64,000 bases of DNA from Formivibrio citricus (GTDB lineage: Bacteria > Pseudomonadota > Gammaproteobacteria > Burkholderiales > Chitinibacteraceae), in contig NZ_FOVE01000015.1 in the NCBI RefSeq assembly GCF_900115065.1, positions 1-64,000 on the forward strand. The letters run 5' to 3'. Of the stretch, positions 32,947-43,109 are shown in pieces (the stretch's first letter is position 1; every line of letters starts with the position of its first letter). A model generated the notes under the pieces. The model made no database searches, was not told where the DNA came from, and saw only the letters and a program-made list of their open reading frames with translations. Made by a program: the position numbers and the translations under genes.

Positions 32947-33255
32947 ATGGGCAGGTCAAGACAGGATCAGCGTAGTGCGCGGCGGGTGCCGGTCAGCTTT
33001 CGTGCCAAGATCAGGGTGGAGGGGGGGAGCTACGCGTTCTACGGTGAATGCACCGATCTCAGTGTGGGGGGCATGACGTTGCGTACCAGCTATGTGCCCC
33101 GCCCCAACGAGGAGTTCGAGGTCTACCTGCTGCCGCCGCAGATCGGCAAATCGGTTCGCCCTTTTTCTGCTCGCGTGCGGGTGATGCGCTGCCATGAGAT
33201 CGAACGCAATCGCCTGTATGAAATAGGCCTTGCCACGTTGGAGGTGCTGGCGTGA
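32947..33255 (+). CDS. PilZ-domain protein (c-di-GMP receptor)
   Basis: A 102-residue single-domain PilZ protein. The c-di-GMP site is visible as RxxxR near the N-terminus (QRSARRVPVS) and DLSVGGM in the second half. Such proteins relay c-di-GMP to motility, polysaccharide or secretion machinery. The gene overlaps the next gene by GTGA. Nothing else in the immediate region identifies the target. Confidence 0.86.
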   Translation: MGRSRQDQRSARRVPVSFRAKIRVEGGSYAFYGECTDLSVGGMTLRTSYVPRPNEEFEVYLLPPQIGKSVRPFSARVRVMRCHEIERNRLYEIGLATLEVLA

Positions 33256-33803
33256 GTATTTCTCGTCTGTGGATCTTGTGCCTGTTTTGGTTGCCGTTGC
33301 GTGCGATGGCCGTTGCGCTTGATCCCGTTGTCGTGAATGTCGAGGACGAGGCCGACCATGTTGTCCTGTCGGCCAGCTTCAGCGTGCCCGTCCCCCGCGA
33401 TCAAGCGTGGGCAGTCATGGTGGATTTCGAAAACATGCCTCGCTTCATGCCGTTTTTGAAGTCCAGCAGGGTGCTCTCCCGTAACGGAAACACCTTGCGG
33501 GTATTGCAGACCGGCACCGCGCCGGTTGTATTCCTGAATATCTCCTATGAATCGGTGCGGGAAATAGACTTGCAGCCGTTTTCTGAAATTCGTGCGCATT
33601 CGGTCGGCGGTAACGCCGGGATGCTGAAAAGTGTTGCCAAGCTAACTGCCCGCGATCAGCGGACCGAGGTAAGTTATCGGGCGGACTGGTGGCCGACGAG
33701 TGCGCTGGCGGCCGGGTTCGGGGGAAACACCATGCGCGATTTGCTCGGCAAGCAATTTACCGCCATGCGCCAGGAAATGATCCGCAGGCAGCCGCGTCTG
33801 TGA
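33252..33803 (+). CDS. Exported START/SRPBCC-fold protein
   Basis: A 183-residue protein with an N-terminal signal peptide (MSISRLWILCLFWLPLRAMA). The mature part has the SRPBCC/Coq10-like pattern: SFSVPVPRDQAWAVMVDFEN followed by MPRFMPFLKSSRV, and the C-terminal FTAMRQEMIRRQPRL. Family members bind lipids or hydrophobic ligands. The GTG start overlaps the PilZ stop, so the two are translationally coupled. Function unknown. Confidence 0.78.
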   Translation: MSISRLWILCLFWLPLRAMAVALDPVVVNVEDEADHVVLSASFSVPVPRDQAWAVMVDFENMPRFMPFLKSSRVLSRNGNTLRVLQTGTAPVVFLNISYESVREIDLQPFSEIRAHSVGGNAGMLKSVAKLTARDQRTEVSYRADWWPTSALAAGFGGNTMRDLLGKQFTAMRQEMIRRQPRL

Positions 33804-33875
33804 TTTGCCCCAGGGCATTGCAGACGAACATGCCTCCCGGCATCATTGCGCCTTTGCTCCTGATCGTTTCCCGTC

Positions 33876-34787
33876 ATGAAGACCATTGTTCTCAAGGTTG
33901 ATGTCGATACGTTCCGCGGTACGCGCGAGGGTGTGCCGCGTCTCGTCGAATTGTTCCGCTCTCGCGGGGTCAACGCCACTTTTCTGTTCAGTCTGGGGCC
34001 GGACCATACCGGCCGCGCCATCAAGCGCGTGTTTCGTCGCGGCTTCATGAAAAAGGTATCCCGCACCTCGGTGCTGGAGCATTACGGGCTGAAAACCCTG
34101 ATGTATGGCACCTTGCTGCCGGGGCCGGACATCGGCCGGCGCTGGGGCGACATTCTGCGCGGCGTGGAGGCGTCGGGTTTCGAGGTGGGTATTCACTGTT
34201 GGGACCACATCCGCTGGCAAGATGGCGTTGCCAAGGCCGACGAGGGATGGACAAAGGAAGAGCTCGACCGTGCAGCCGAACGTTTCGAGGAAATTTTCGG
34301 GCACCCGGCCAGGACTCATGGCGCTGCAGGCTGGCAGATGAACCGTGCAGCCTACCGCCTTGAGCAGCGCATGGGGTTGGCTTATGCCTCCGATACGCGC
34401 GGCACGCATCCGTTCTGGCCCATCGTCGAGGGTGAACCGGTACGTTGCTTGCAGATTCCCACCACCTTGCCGACGCTTGACGAGCTGCTCGGCTTCGAAG
34501 ATATCACGCCGGATACGGTTCACAATCGCCTGATCCGCGCCACGGTGGAAGTGCCCGAATACGGGCACGTCTTCACCCTGCACGCCGAGCTGGAAGGGAT
34601 GAAGTTGTTGCCGGCGATGGAGCGCATGCTCGATGGCTGGGCCGAGCAGGGATACCGCATGATCTCTCTAGCCGATTATTACGGCATGCTGAATCCGGCC
34701 AGCCTGCCCTACCATGCCGTCGAGATGGGGGAAGTAGAAGGCAGGGCCGGTTTGCTGGCGGTGCAGGGCACGAGTTTTTCCTTCTGA
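33876..34787 (+). CDS. ArnD-like polysaccharide deacetylase/deformylase
   Basis: A 303-residue NodB-domain enzyme. The opening IVLKVDVDTFRGTREGVPRL is nearly the ArnD signature. The metal-binding Asp pair is in DVDTF, the first His in HCWDHIRW, and the later block is HAELEG. ArnD deformylates undecaprenyl-phosphate 4-formamido-arabinose during lipid A modification (polymyxin resistance). None of arnB, arnC, arnA or arnT is nearby, so the gene may be a lone relative with another substrate. Confidence 0.8.
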   Translation: MKTIVLKVDVDTFRGTREGVPRLVELFRSRGVNATFLFSLGPDHTGRAIKRVFRRGFMKKVSRTSVLEHYGLKTLMYGTLLPGPDIGRRWGDILRGVEASGFEVGIHCWDHIRWQDGVAKADEGWTKEELDRAAERFEEIFGHPARTHGAAGWQMNRAAYRLEQRMGLAYASDTRGTHPFWPIVEGEPVRCLQIPTTLPTLDELLGFEDITPDTVHNRLIRATVEVPEYGHVFTLHAELEGMKLLPAMERMLDGWAEQGYRMISLADYYGMLNPASLPYHAVEMGEVEGRAGLLAVQGTSFSF

Positions 34788-34955
34788 TCCCCTCCATCTG
34801 TTGCGGGGCGCGGTCTGTAAAATATGAACGGGCCAGTGTTGTATTTGTGCCCCGCAACACCCTCGGTAGACGTTCCCGGTTTGTATTCTTTCTGCCATCG
34901 GGTAACATGCGAAGTATAGCTATGTTGCGCCGCAGCAATGCGGCAAAAGGTTGTC

Positions 34956-36407
34956 ATGCCTCTTTCCGAACTGTTTCCTTCGATGCTCTGGCGGCACTTC
35001 GCCACGATCTGTTCCTTCCCTCACGGCTCCGGCCAAGAAACGGCACTGCGTGATCAGATCAAAAGCTGGGCTGAAGCCCGCGGCTTGGCCGCCCGCCTCG
35101 ATGCTGCCGGCAACCTGATCCTGAGCAAGCCAGCGACAGCGGGTTGCGAGAATCGAGTCGGCGTGATCCTGCAGGCACATCTCGACATGGTGTGCCAGAA
35201 GAACCAAGGAAATCCGCATGATTTTCTGGCTGATCCGATTGTCCCTGTAGTTGAAAATGGCTGGGTACATGCCCAAGGCACCACGCTTGGTGCCGACAAC
35301 GGGATCGGTGTGGCAGCCGCGTTGGCGGCTCTGGAATCGTCGGATATTGCGCATGGCCCGCTCGAAGTTTTGCTGACTCTCGATGAAGAGGCCGGCATGA
35401 CCGGCGCGCGCGCACTTGAAACAGGAGATCTGCATGGCAAGCTCCTGTTCAATCTGGATACGGAAGACTGGGGCGAGCTCTATGTAGGCTGTGCCGGCGG
35501 GCTGGACATGACCGTGCATCGCCATGTGGTCCGCGAGGCCATTTCCGCAGCCTTCGTGCAGCGCAAGATCTCGATTTCTGGCCTGGTGGGCGGACATTCC
35601 GGTTGCGACATCCATCTGCAGCGCGCCAACGCGATTCGCTTGCTGGCGCGTCTGCTTCAGGATATCCGCAAGCAGACCGACCTGCGCCTGGTCAAAATGA
35701 ACGGCGGAACCGTGCGCAATGCCTTGCCGCGTGAAGCGTTTGCCGTGGTCGCGGTGCCGGCGTGCGACGCGAATATCCTCGATCTGCTGGCGCAAGTGAC
35801 GCAAGACCAGTTCCGCATGGAGTACGCCGGAGTGGATGAGAGTATCCGCGTCGAGGTTTCAGAGGGCGGTAATGGCTCCATGCTGCGCGCAGCGGATACA
35901 CAAACCGTGATTGATCTGCTGCTGGCTTTGCCCTACGGTGTGCGGCGCTGGAACCATGCCATGCCCGATGTCGTGGAAACGTCGAACAATATTGGCGTGG
36001 TCAATCTGAACGGCGAATTCGAAACCATCCTGATGGTGCGTTCGCTGACAGATGCCGGATGCAACGAACTGGCCGCAGCCATTGAGGCTTGCTCGCGTCT
36101 GGGGGGGGCGCAGGTGGCGCGGGGCAATGCCTATCCCGGCTGGAATCCCGATCTGTATTCCCGCGCGCTGAAAGTGGCTCAGACGGTATACCGTGAGCAA
36201 TACGGCGAAGAAGCCAAGGTAAAAGTCATCCATGCCGGACTGGAGTGCGGTCTGATCGGAGACAAATATCCGCGCCTGGAAATGGTTTCTTTCGGCCCGA
36301 CCATCCGCAATGCCCACTCGCCAGCCGAAAAGGTCGAGATCGAATCGGTGGGGAAGTTCTGGGAGTTTCTCAAGGCATGCCTGAAGGCCGTGCCTGTGGC
36401 TGCGTGA
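34956..36407 (+). CDS. pepD: Cytosolic aminoacyl-histidine dipeptidase
   Basis: A 483-residue zinc dipeptidase of the M20 family (PepD, carnosinase-like). The start at 34956 has AAAGG upstream. Ligand blocks: LQAHLDMVCQKN (His, Asp), TLGADNGIGVA (Asp), LLTLDEEAGMTGA (Glu) and NLDTEDWGELYVGCAGG. It breaks down X-His and related dipeptides in the cytoplasm. It is monocistronic, with a probable promoter in the A/T-rich stretch at 34800-34940. Confidence 0.95.
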   Translation: MPLSELFPSMLWRHFATICSFPHGSGQETALRDQIKSWAEARGLAARLDAAGNLILSKPATAGCENRVGVILQAHLDMVCQKNQGNPHDFLADPIVPVVENGWVHAQGTTLGADNGIGVAAALAALESSDIAHGPLEVLLTLDEEAGMTGARALETGDLHGKLLFNLDTEDWGELYVGCAGGLDMTVHRHVVREAISAAFVQRKISISGLVGGHSGCDIHLQRANAIRLLARLLQDIRKQTDLRLVKMNGGTVRNALPREAFAVVAVPACDANILDLLAQVTQDQFRMEYAGVDESIRVEVSEGGNGSMLRAADTQTVIDLLLALPYGVRRWNHAMPDVVETSNNIGVVNLNGEFETILMVRSLTDAGCNELAAAIEACSRLGGAQVARGNAYPGWNPDLYSRALKVAQTVYREQYGEEAKVKVIHAGLECGLIGDKYPRLEMVSFGPTIRNAHSPAEKVEIESVGKFWEFLKACLKAVPVAA

Positions 36408-36486
36408 AAATTACATAAATATTCATGTCTGACGAAATGGCTTCTAAGCTGTAAAGATTAACCTTTTATTTTCATGGAGTTGCAAC

Positions 36487-36906
36487 ATGAGTCTGTACAT
36501 CGAAGACATCCAGGTCGGCATGACCGCCGATTACCGCAAGACCCTGACCGAGACGGATGTGGTTCTGTTCGCCGGTCTGACGGGCGACAACAACCCCATG
36601 CACATCGACGAAGAATTTGCCTCCGAAACCCGCTTTGGCGGGCGGATCGTGCATGGTTTGCTGACCTCCAGTCTGCTGTCTTCGGTGATCGGGATGAAGA
36701 TGCCGGGGCCGGGCTGTATCTACATGAGCCAGAACCTGCGCTTCCTCAAGCCGGTCAAGATCGGCGACACCGTTACGGCACGCACCACGGTGGTGGAAGT
36801 GGTTGCGGAAAAACAGCGCGTACGCATGGCGACCGAATGCCTGGTGCGCGGCGAAAAGGTGCTCGATGGCGAAGCCACGGTCTGGGTGCCGAAAAAGCCG
36901 GCCTGA
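36487..36906 (+). CDS. MaoC-like (R)-specific enoyl-CoA hydratase
   Basis: A 139-residue hot-dog-fold hydratase. The catalytic Asp/His pair lies in GDNNPMHIDEEFA, and GGRIVHGLL follows as in PhaJ. Such enzymes feed (R)-3-hydroxyacyl-CoA into polyhydroxyalkanoate synthesis or degrade acyl-CoA. No pha genes are near, so the exact role is open. It stands alone with a terminator 20 bases downstream. An A/T-rich promoter region (36408-36480) precedes it. Confidence 0.88.
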   Translation: MSLYIEDIQVGMTADYRKTLTETDVVLFAGLTGDNNPMHIDEEFASETRFGGRIVHGLLTSSLLSSVIGMKMPGPGCIYMSQNLRFLKPVKIGDTVTARTTVVEVVAEKQRVRMATECLVRGEKVLDGEATVWVPKKPA

Positions 36907-36925
36907 ATTTGACGGGCATGAACGC

Positions 36926-36962
36926 CAAGCCTTGGTTGCCTCACAGCAGCCAGGGCTTTTTT
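36926..36962 (+). terminator. Terminator of the MaoC gene
   Basis: AAGCCTTGGTTGC / GCAGCCAGGGCTT forms a 13-bp stem with two G-T pairs, followed by TTTTTT. Confidence 0.8.
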
Positions 36963-37064
36963 GTGTGCGCGTGCCGTGCAATCGATCCGTAGGGGGCTGT
37001 TGAGCAAAGCGAAACGCACCACTGCTTTTGCATTTACAATTCCTGTTTTTCAAGCGGATTGACC

Positions 37065-38000
37065 ATGCTTGCCCATCTTGAACAACTCGGGGTTGCACAG
37101 GTTCCCTCCGCGGCGCTGTATCCGGCGTGGCATGAAGCGGCCGATCCGGGGTTACCGTTGCTGGAAATCAACAATCGTCACGGCCGGGCCGTAGTGGCCT
37201 TGCAGGGGGCTCAGGTGTTGTCCTGGCAGCCGGCGGGGAGGGAAGAGATGCTGTGGTTGTCTCCGCGTAGCCGCATGCAGACCGGCAAGGCGATTCGCGG
37301 CGGGATTCCGCTCTGTCTGCCGTGGTTCGGTCTGGCGGCGGATGGCAGTATGCAGCATGGCTTTGCCCGAATTTCGGACTGGGCTTTGACCGAGGCGCAC
37401 TCGCAGTCCGATGGTTCGACCCGGCTGCTGCTGGAGCTCGCCGGGCAGTCGCCGCAGCCGGTCTGGCCGCATGCGTTCCGCTTCCGGATGGAAATCGTGC
37501 TGGCAGAACGGTTGACCCTGACCCTGAGCGCCGAAAACCGCAGCAACGCCCCCGCGCCGCTGGCCGCGCTATTCCACACCTACTTTGCGGTGTCCGATGT
37601 GCGCAGCGCCCGCGTCACCGGGCTGGAACAGACCCGCTATATCGACAAGCTCGATGCTTCGCGCCTCAAGCGCCAGACGGGCGCCGTGACCATCGAAGCC
37701 GAAACCGACCGTATCTATCTCGACGTGCCCGCCGAGCAGATTCTGCACAGTCTGGCTGGCACCATGCGTATCGAATCGGATGCCAAGAGTTGCGTCGTGT
37801 GGAATGCTTGGGATAATGACAGGAATATCGCCGATCTGGGCGCGGGCAACCATGCCGGTTACCTGTGCGTCGAGCGCGGCAACGTGGCCGATCATGCCGT
37901 GACCCTGCAACCGGGCGCGAAGCATGAAATCCGGATGACACTGAGTGAATTGGGGACACATGCATTACGAGGATCTGCGCGATTTCATCGCCAGGCTTGA
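37065..38000 (+). CDS. D-hexose-6-phosphate mutarotase
   Basis: A 311-residue YeaD-like aldose-1-epimerase that interconverts anomers of glucose-6-phosphate. Family blocks: [35 protein letters not shown] and FHTYFAVSD (catalytic His region), then [14 protein letters not shown]. The start at 37065 (MLAHLEQLG) is chosen over an upstream TTG. Its 3' end overlaps ubiD by 41 bases, so the last ~13 residues are encoded in two frames. It is not part of a sugar-use cluster. Confidence 0.92.
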   Translation: MLAHLEQLGVAQVPSAALYPAWHEAADPGLPLLEINNRHGRAVVALQGAQVLSWQPAGREEMLWLSPRSRMQTGKAIRGGIPLCLPWFGLAADGSMQHGFARISDWALTEAHSQSDGSTRLLLELAGQSPQPVWPHAFRFRMEIVLAERLTLTLSAENRSNAPAPLAALFHTYFAVSDVRSARVTGLEQTRYIDKLDASRLKRQTGAVTIEAETDRIYLDVPAEQILHSLAGTMRIESDAKSCVVWNAWDNDRNIADLGAGNHAGYLCVERGNVADHAVTLQPGAKHEIRMTLSELGTHALRGSARFHRQA

Positions 38001-39444
38001 AGCGCAAGGCGAGCTCAAACGCATTGCCGTGCCGGTTTCGCCGCATCTGGAGATGACCGAAGTCTGCGACCGGGTGCTGCGCACGCAAGGCCCGGCTTTG
38101 CTGTTCGAGAACGTGCCGGGCCACACCCTGCCGGTGCTGGGCAACCTGTTCGGTACACCGCGCCGCGTCGCGCTGGGTATGGGGGCGGAAGACGTCGGCG
38201 CGCTGCGCGAAGTCGGCAAGCTCTTGGCCTACCTCAAGGAGCCGGAGCCGCCCAAGGGCCTGCGCGATGCATGGGAGAAATGGCCGGTATTGAAGCAGGT
38301 GCTGAACATGGCGCCGAAAACGGTGCGCAAGGCGCCTTGTCAGGAGATCGTGATCGAAGGGCCGGATATCGATCTGGCCAAATTGCCGATCCAGCATTGC
38401 TGGCCGGGCGATGTTGCGCCGCTGATTACCTGGGGGCTGGTGGTCACGCGCGGCCCCGGCAAAGCGCGTCAGAACCTCGGCATCTACCGCCAGCAGGTGA
38501 TCGGCCACAACAAGGTCATCATGCGCTGGCTGGCGCACCGCGGCGGCGCGCTGGATTTTCGCGAACATGCGCGCTTAAATCCGGGCCAGCCGTACCCGGT
38601 GGCGGTGGTGCTGGGCTGCGATCCGGCCACGATCCTCGCCGCGGTGACGCCCGTGCCGGATAGCTTGTCCGAATACCAGTTCGCCGGTTTGCTGCGCGGC
38701 GCCAAGACCGAACTCGTCCAATGTATCGGCTCCGACCTGCAGGTGCCGGCCCGCGCCGAAATCGTGCTGGAAGGCCACATCTACCCCGATGCTGATTCGC
38801 CGACGGGGTACGAGCAAGCGCTGGAAGGTCCCTATGGTGACCACACCGGCTACTACAACGAGCAGGACTGGTTCCCGGTGTTCACCCTCGACCGCATCAC
38901 GATGCGCGAGAACGCCATTTACCACAGCACCTACACCGGCAAGCCACCCGACGAACCGGCCGTGCTCGGCGTGGCGCTGAATGAAGTGTTCGTGCCGATC
39001 CTGCAAAAGCAGTTTCCGGAAATCGTCGATTTCTACCTGCCGCCAGAAGGGTGCAGCTATCGCATGGCGGTGGTGTCGATCCGCAAACAGTATCCGGGCC
39101 ACGCCAAGCGCGTGATGTTCGGTATCTGGTCGTTCCTGCGCCAGTTCATGTACACCAAGTTCATCGTGGTCGTCGATGACGACGTGGATGTGCGGGATTG
39201 GAAGGAAGTGATCTGGGCCATTACCACGCGCATGGATCCTGCCCGAGACACCACACTTGTGGAAAGCACGCCGATCGACTACCTCGATTTCGCCTCGCCG
39301 GTCAGCGGGCTGGGCGGCAAGATGGGGCTCGATGCCACCAACAAGTGGCCGGGTGAAACGGCCCGCGAATGGGGACGGCCGATTGTGCGGGATGAAGCGG
39401 TCAAAGCCAGAATCGACACCATCTGGGACGACTTGGGGCTGTAG
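37960..39444 (+). CDS. ubiD: 4-hydroxy-3-polyprenylbenzoate decarboxylase
   Basis: A 494-residue UbiD-type decarboxylase of ubiquinone synthesis; it needs prenylated FMN made by UbiX. The start at 37960 (MHYEDLRDF) has GGGGAC upstream. Hallmarks are [21 protein letters not shown], the E-x-P block [10 protein letters not shown] and the acidic [11 protein letters not shown]. The 5' end lies inside the mutarotase gene. The gene is followed two bases later by the DUF1992 gene. Confidence 0.96.
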   Translation: MHYEDLRDFIARLEAQGELKRIAVPVSPHLEMTEVCDRVLRTQGPALLFENVPGHTLPVLGNLFGTPRRVALGMGAEDVGALREVGKLLAYLKEPEPPKGLRDAWEKWPVLKQVLNMAPKTVRKAPCQEIVIEGPDIDLAKLPIQHCWPGDVAPLITWGLVVTRGPGKARQNLGIYRQQVIGHNKVIMRWLAHRGGALDFREHARLNPGQPYPVAVVLGCDPATILAAVTPVPDSLSEYQFAGLLRGAKTELVQCIGSDLQVPARAEIVLEGHIYPDADSPTGYEQALEGPYGDHTGYYNEQDWFPVFTLDRITMRENAIYHSTYTGKPPDEPAVLGVALNEVFVPILQKQFPEIVDFYLPPEGCSYRMAVVSIRKQYPGHAKRVMFGIWSFLRQFMYTKFIVVVDDDVDVRDWKEVIWAITTRMDPARDTTLVESTPIDYLDFASPVSGLGGKMGLDATNKWPGETAREWGRPIVRDEAVKARIDTIWDDLGL

Positions 39445-39446
39445 CC

Positions 39447-39836
39447 ATGTGGTTCATGGCGCAACTGGCCGAAAAACGCATCGAGGAAGCCCGCGACCGC
39501 GGCGATCTTGACAACCTGCCGGGCGCCGGCCAGCCCTTGCAGCTCGACGACGATCCGTTGGTCCCTGAACATCAGCGCATGGCCTATCGCATCCTGAAAA
39601 ACAGTGGTTATTTACCGCCGGAGCTGGAAATGCACAAGGAGGCGGTCGAGATTGTGCTGCAACTGGCGAAGATTGATGCCGGAGCGGAGAAGGTTCAGTT
39701 GCTCGACCGACTGGCCCGCATCAATCTCTGGCTGGCGGAAACCGGCAAGCGCCAGTTGGTTGTCGATGAAGGTTATGCAGAACGTGTCGCGCAGCGCGTA
39801 AGCGCTCCCAATGCTGCTTGTGATAGGCTATCCTGA
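39447..39836 (+). CDS. DUF1992-domain protein (DnaJ-homologue subfamily C member 28-like)
   Basis: A 129-residue protein of the DUF1992 family. Hallmarks: AEKRIEEARDRGDLDNLPGA followed by GQPLQLDDD, then RMAYRILKNSGYLPPELEMH. The family often appears as YflB/YhdN and may be membrane-associated; its biochemical role is unknown. It starts two bases after the ubiD stop and is probably cotranscribed with it. The C-terminal residues after ~115 are less conserved. Confidence 0.85.
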   Translation: MWFMAQLAEKRIEEARDRGDLDNLPGAGQPLQLDDDPLVPEHQRMAYRILKNSGYLPPELEMHKEAVEIVLQLAKIDAGAEKVQLLDRLARINLWLAETGKRQLVVDEGYAERVAQRVSAPNAACDRLS

Positions 39837-39875
39837 GCAAAGAAAGCACCAAATAATTAGAAGGAATACCGAGTT

Positions 39876-40724
39876 ATGCTCACCCCGACGCCGTCGCGTG
39901 AATTTCACTTTACCGAGCAGGATTTCGAAAAGGTCCGCAAGCTGATTTACGACTATGCAGGCATCGCCCTGTCGCCGACCAAGCATGACATGGTCTACGG
40001 CCGGCTGGCACGCCGCCTGCGCGCGCTGGGGCTGACCACGTTCCAGCAATACCTGCAGATCCTGGAGCGTGGCGACAGCAAGGAATTCGAACTCTTTACC
40101 AATTCGCTCACGACCAATCTCACCTCACTGTTCCGCGAGTCGCACCATTTCGATGTGTTGCGCCAGCACTTGCAAGAACACAAGTCGCAGGGACTGTTCT
40201 CGATCTGGTGTGCGGCATCCAGCACCGGCGAAGAACCGTACTCCATCGCCATTACGGCCTGCGAAGCCTTTGACAGCCTGCGTCCTCCGGTGAAGATCAT
40301 CGCCACCGATCTCGATACCAACGTGTTGGAAACGGCCAAGACGGCAATCTACAGCGGCGAGGAAGTGCAGAAGCTGACCCCGGCGCGCGTGCAGCGCTTT
40401 TTCAACAAGCTTCCGGATGGCCGCTATCAGGTCAAGCAGGAACTGCGCGACATGATCGTGTTCCGCCGTCTCAACCTTATCGAGCCCAACTGGATGATCC
40501 GCGGCCCCTTCGATTCGATTTTCTGCCGCAACGTGATGATCTATTTCGACAAGCCGACCCAGCTCAAGATCCTGCAGCGCTTCGCCCCCTTGTTGCGCGG
40601 CAACGGCTTGCTGTTCGTCGGCCATTCCGAGAACCTTTACCACGCCAATGACCTGTTCAAGCTCAAGGGCAAGACAGTTTACGAGCTGGTGAGTCCTTCG
40701 CTGGGGATGCCGAACGGGCGTTGA
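39876..40724 (+). CDS. cheR: Chemotaxis protein methyltransferase
   Basis: A 282-residue CheR that methylates glutamates of chemoreceptors with S-adenosylmethionine. The N-terminal helical domain covers ~10-85; the methyltransferase fold follows with SIWCAASSTGEEPYSIAI (SAM-binding), DSIFCRNVMIYFDKPTQ and FVGHSENLY. It is distant from the cheV-cheA cluster (16 kb away) and no receptor or cheB/cheD neighbours it. A strong terminator follows. Confidence 0.95.
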   Translation: MLTPTPSREFHFTEQDFEKVRKLIYDYAGIALSPTKHDMVYGRLARRLRALGLTTFQQYLQILERGDSKEFELFTNSLTTNLTSLFRESHHFDVLRQHLQEHKSQGLFSIWCAASSTGEEPYSIAITACEAFDSLRPPVKIIATDLDTNVLETAKTAIYSGEEVQKLTPARVQRFFNKLPDGRYQVKQELRDMIVFRRLNLIEPNWMIRGPFDSIFCRNVMIYFDKPTQLKILQRFAPLLRGNGLLFVGHSENLYHANDLFKLKGKTVYELVSPSLGMPNGR

Positions 40725-40747
40725 GATTTGCCGTGGTCCAGATGCAG

Positions 40748-40774
40748 CGCGCCCCTCGAAGAGGGGCGTTTTTC
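40748..40774 (+). terminator. Terminator of cheR
   Basis: CGCCCCTC-GAA-GAGGGGCG stem followed by TTTTT. Confidence 0.9.
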
Positions 40775-40792
40775 ATGCGCAAGCGGTATGGG

Positions 40793-41545
40793 CTACTGCC
40801 GGAAGCGGTACCAGAGGCTTCCGGTGAGCTCCCGCAATGCGGTGCTGCTGGTGCGAAAGGCGCTGGCGCGTGGCAGGAACGCCAGGTAGTTCAGCGGTTC
40901 ACGGCTGGCGTAGTCGGTCGGGGCCAAGGTGACCTTGAAACCTGCTGCTTCGAATGCACGGCGGGCGCGGGACAGGTGGTAAGCGCTGCTGACGAGCAGG
41001 ATATGCCGGTGTTTCGGCTGCAGCAGGGCGGCGCTCATCGTGGCGTTGTCGCGTGTGTCGTTGGAGCCGGCCTCAATCCATTGCACGGGCACGTTGAATT
41101 CGCGGGTCAGGATTTCGCGCATCAGCTCGGCCTCGGCGATGCCGCCTGCGGGCGATCCGCCGCTGACGAGCAACGGCTTGCCAGTCTGACGCTGCAGACG
41201 GGCGGCGTGGCGCAGGCGGGCCAGCGTTTCGTCGTTGACCGTTTCTCCACGCGGTTGGTCAAAGGCAGAGAAGCGTTTTCCGCCCCCAAGGCAGACAATC
41301 GCGTCAATCTGCTTGAGAGGAGCGTTGGCGGGAAGGGGCGGTGCTTCGACCTGCGTCATCAGCCAGCCGGCCATGATCGGCGAGCTCAAGAGGTAGAGCA
41401 GGGCGGTCGAGAGCCCCGCCAGCCGTCTGCCGTAGGGGTGTTGCCAGCGCCACAGTCCGATGGTCAGCAGCAACACCAGACACCCTGGCGGCATGAAGAG
41501 TGCACGCAGCGTTTCCTTGGCAAGCCATTCCGAGGCCAGGTCCAT
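40793..41545 (-). CDS. YdcF/ElyC-like DUF218 membrane protein
   Basis: A 250-residue inner-membrane protein with two N-terminal hydrophobic helices (about 15-32 and 42-62) and a DUF218 domain (about 80-235). Domain marks: AIVCLGGGKR, TGKPLLVSGGSPAGG, DTRDNATMSAALL and VSSAYHLSRARRAFEAAGF. Relatives such as ElyC and SanA act on the cell envelope or undecaprenyl-linked precursors. It follows the livF terminator and is convergent with cheR. Confidence 0.85.
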   Translation of the reverse strand: MDLASEWLAKETLRALFMPPGCLVLLLTIGLWRWQHPYGRRLAGLSTALLYLLSSPIMAGWLMTQVEAPPLPANAPLKQIDAIVCLGGGKRFSAFDQPRGETVNDETLARLRHAARLQRQTGKPLLVSGGSPAGGIAEAELMREILTREFNVPVQWIEAGSNDTRDNATMSAALLQPKHRHILLVSSAYHLSRARRAFEAAGFKVTLAPTDYASREPLNYLAFLPRASAFRTSSTALRELTGSLWYRFRQ

Positions 41546-41558
41546 GGCGATTCTCCAT

Positions 41559-41589
41559 AAAAAACGGGCTGCAATAGGATTGCAGCCCG
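41559..41589 (-). terminator. Terminator of the liv operon
   Basis: CGGGCTGCAAT/ATTGCAGCCCG 11-bp stem; on the minus strand a T-run (TTTTTT) follows. It sits 30 bases after livF. Confidence 0.9.
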
Positions 41590-41620
41590 GCGTCGAGACG
41601 ACAAGTCGTTGCGTAAACTG

Positions 41621-42325
41621 TTACTCGCCGAGATAGGCTTCCTGAATCTTGGTGTTGGCCAGCAGGTTCTCTGCCGTGTCGGAGAGCGTAATGCTGCCGG
41701 ATTCCATCACATAGCCGCGGTTGGCGGTTTGCAGTGCCAGCTTGGCGTTCTGTTCGACCAGCAGCATGGTTACGCCTTCGGCGGCGATCATGCGGATGAT
41801 CTCGAAGATTTTCTGCACGATGATCGGTGCCAGACCCATGGACGGCTCGTCCAGCAGCAGGAGCTTGGGGCGGCTCAACAGCGCGCGGCCAATGGCGACC
41901 ATCTGCTGTTCGCCGCCCGAAAGCGTACCGGCGAGCTGCTTCATGCGCTCCTTCAGGCGCGGGAACAGTTCGTAGACCCGTTCCAGGTCCTGCTTGATCG
42001 CGGCCTTGTCGTTGCGCACGTAGGCACCCATGAGCAGGTTTTCTTCCACCGTGAGGCGACTGAAAATGCCACGCCCTTCCGGAACCATGACCAGACCGTG
42101 GTTGACGTGCTCGTGCGCCGGCATACGGGTGATCGACTGGCCGTTGAAGAGGATGTCGCCCTCAGCCGGCTTGACCATGCCGACCAGCGTTTTCAGTGTG
42201 GTGGTCTTGCCGGCTCCGTTGGCGCCGATCAGGGCAACCAGTTCGCCTTGCTTGATTTCGAGATCGATGCCCTTGACGGCGTGAATGCCACCGTAGGCTA
42301 CCTTGAGGTTCTTGACTTGCAGCAT
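41621..42325 (-). CDS. livF: Branched-chain amino acid ABC transporter ATPase LivF
   Basis: A 234-residue ABC ATPase for high-affinity uptake of Leu/Ile/Val. Walker A is GANGAGKTT, signature LSGGEQQMVAIGRAL, Walker B LLLLDEPSMGL. It is the last gene of the livH-livM-livG-livF run. LivF partners LivG as a heterodimer. Confidence 0.95.
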   Translation of the reverse strand: MLQVKNLKVAYGGIHAVKGIDLEIKQGELVALIGANGAGKTTTLKTLVGMVKPAEGDILFNGQSITRMPAHEHVNHGLVMVPEGRGIFSRLTVEENLLMGAYVRNDKAAIKQDLERVYELFPRLKERMKQLAGTLSGGEQQMVAIGRALLSRPKLLLLDEPSMGLAPIIVQKIFEIIRMIAAEGVTMLLVEQNAKLALQTANRGYVMESGSITLSDTAENLLANTKIQEAYLGE

Positions 42326-42338
42326 GTTGCAGCCTTCC

Positions 42339-43101
<763 letters not shown>

Positions 43102-43109
<8 letters not shown>

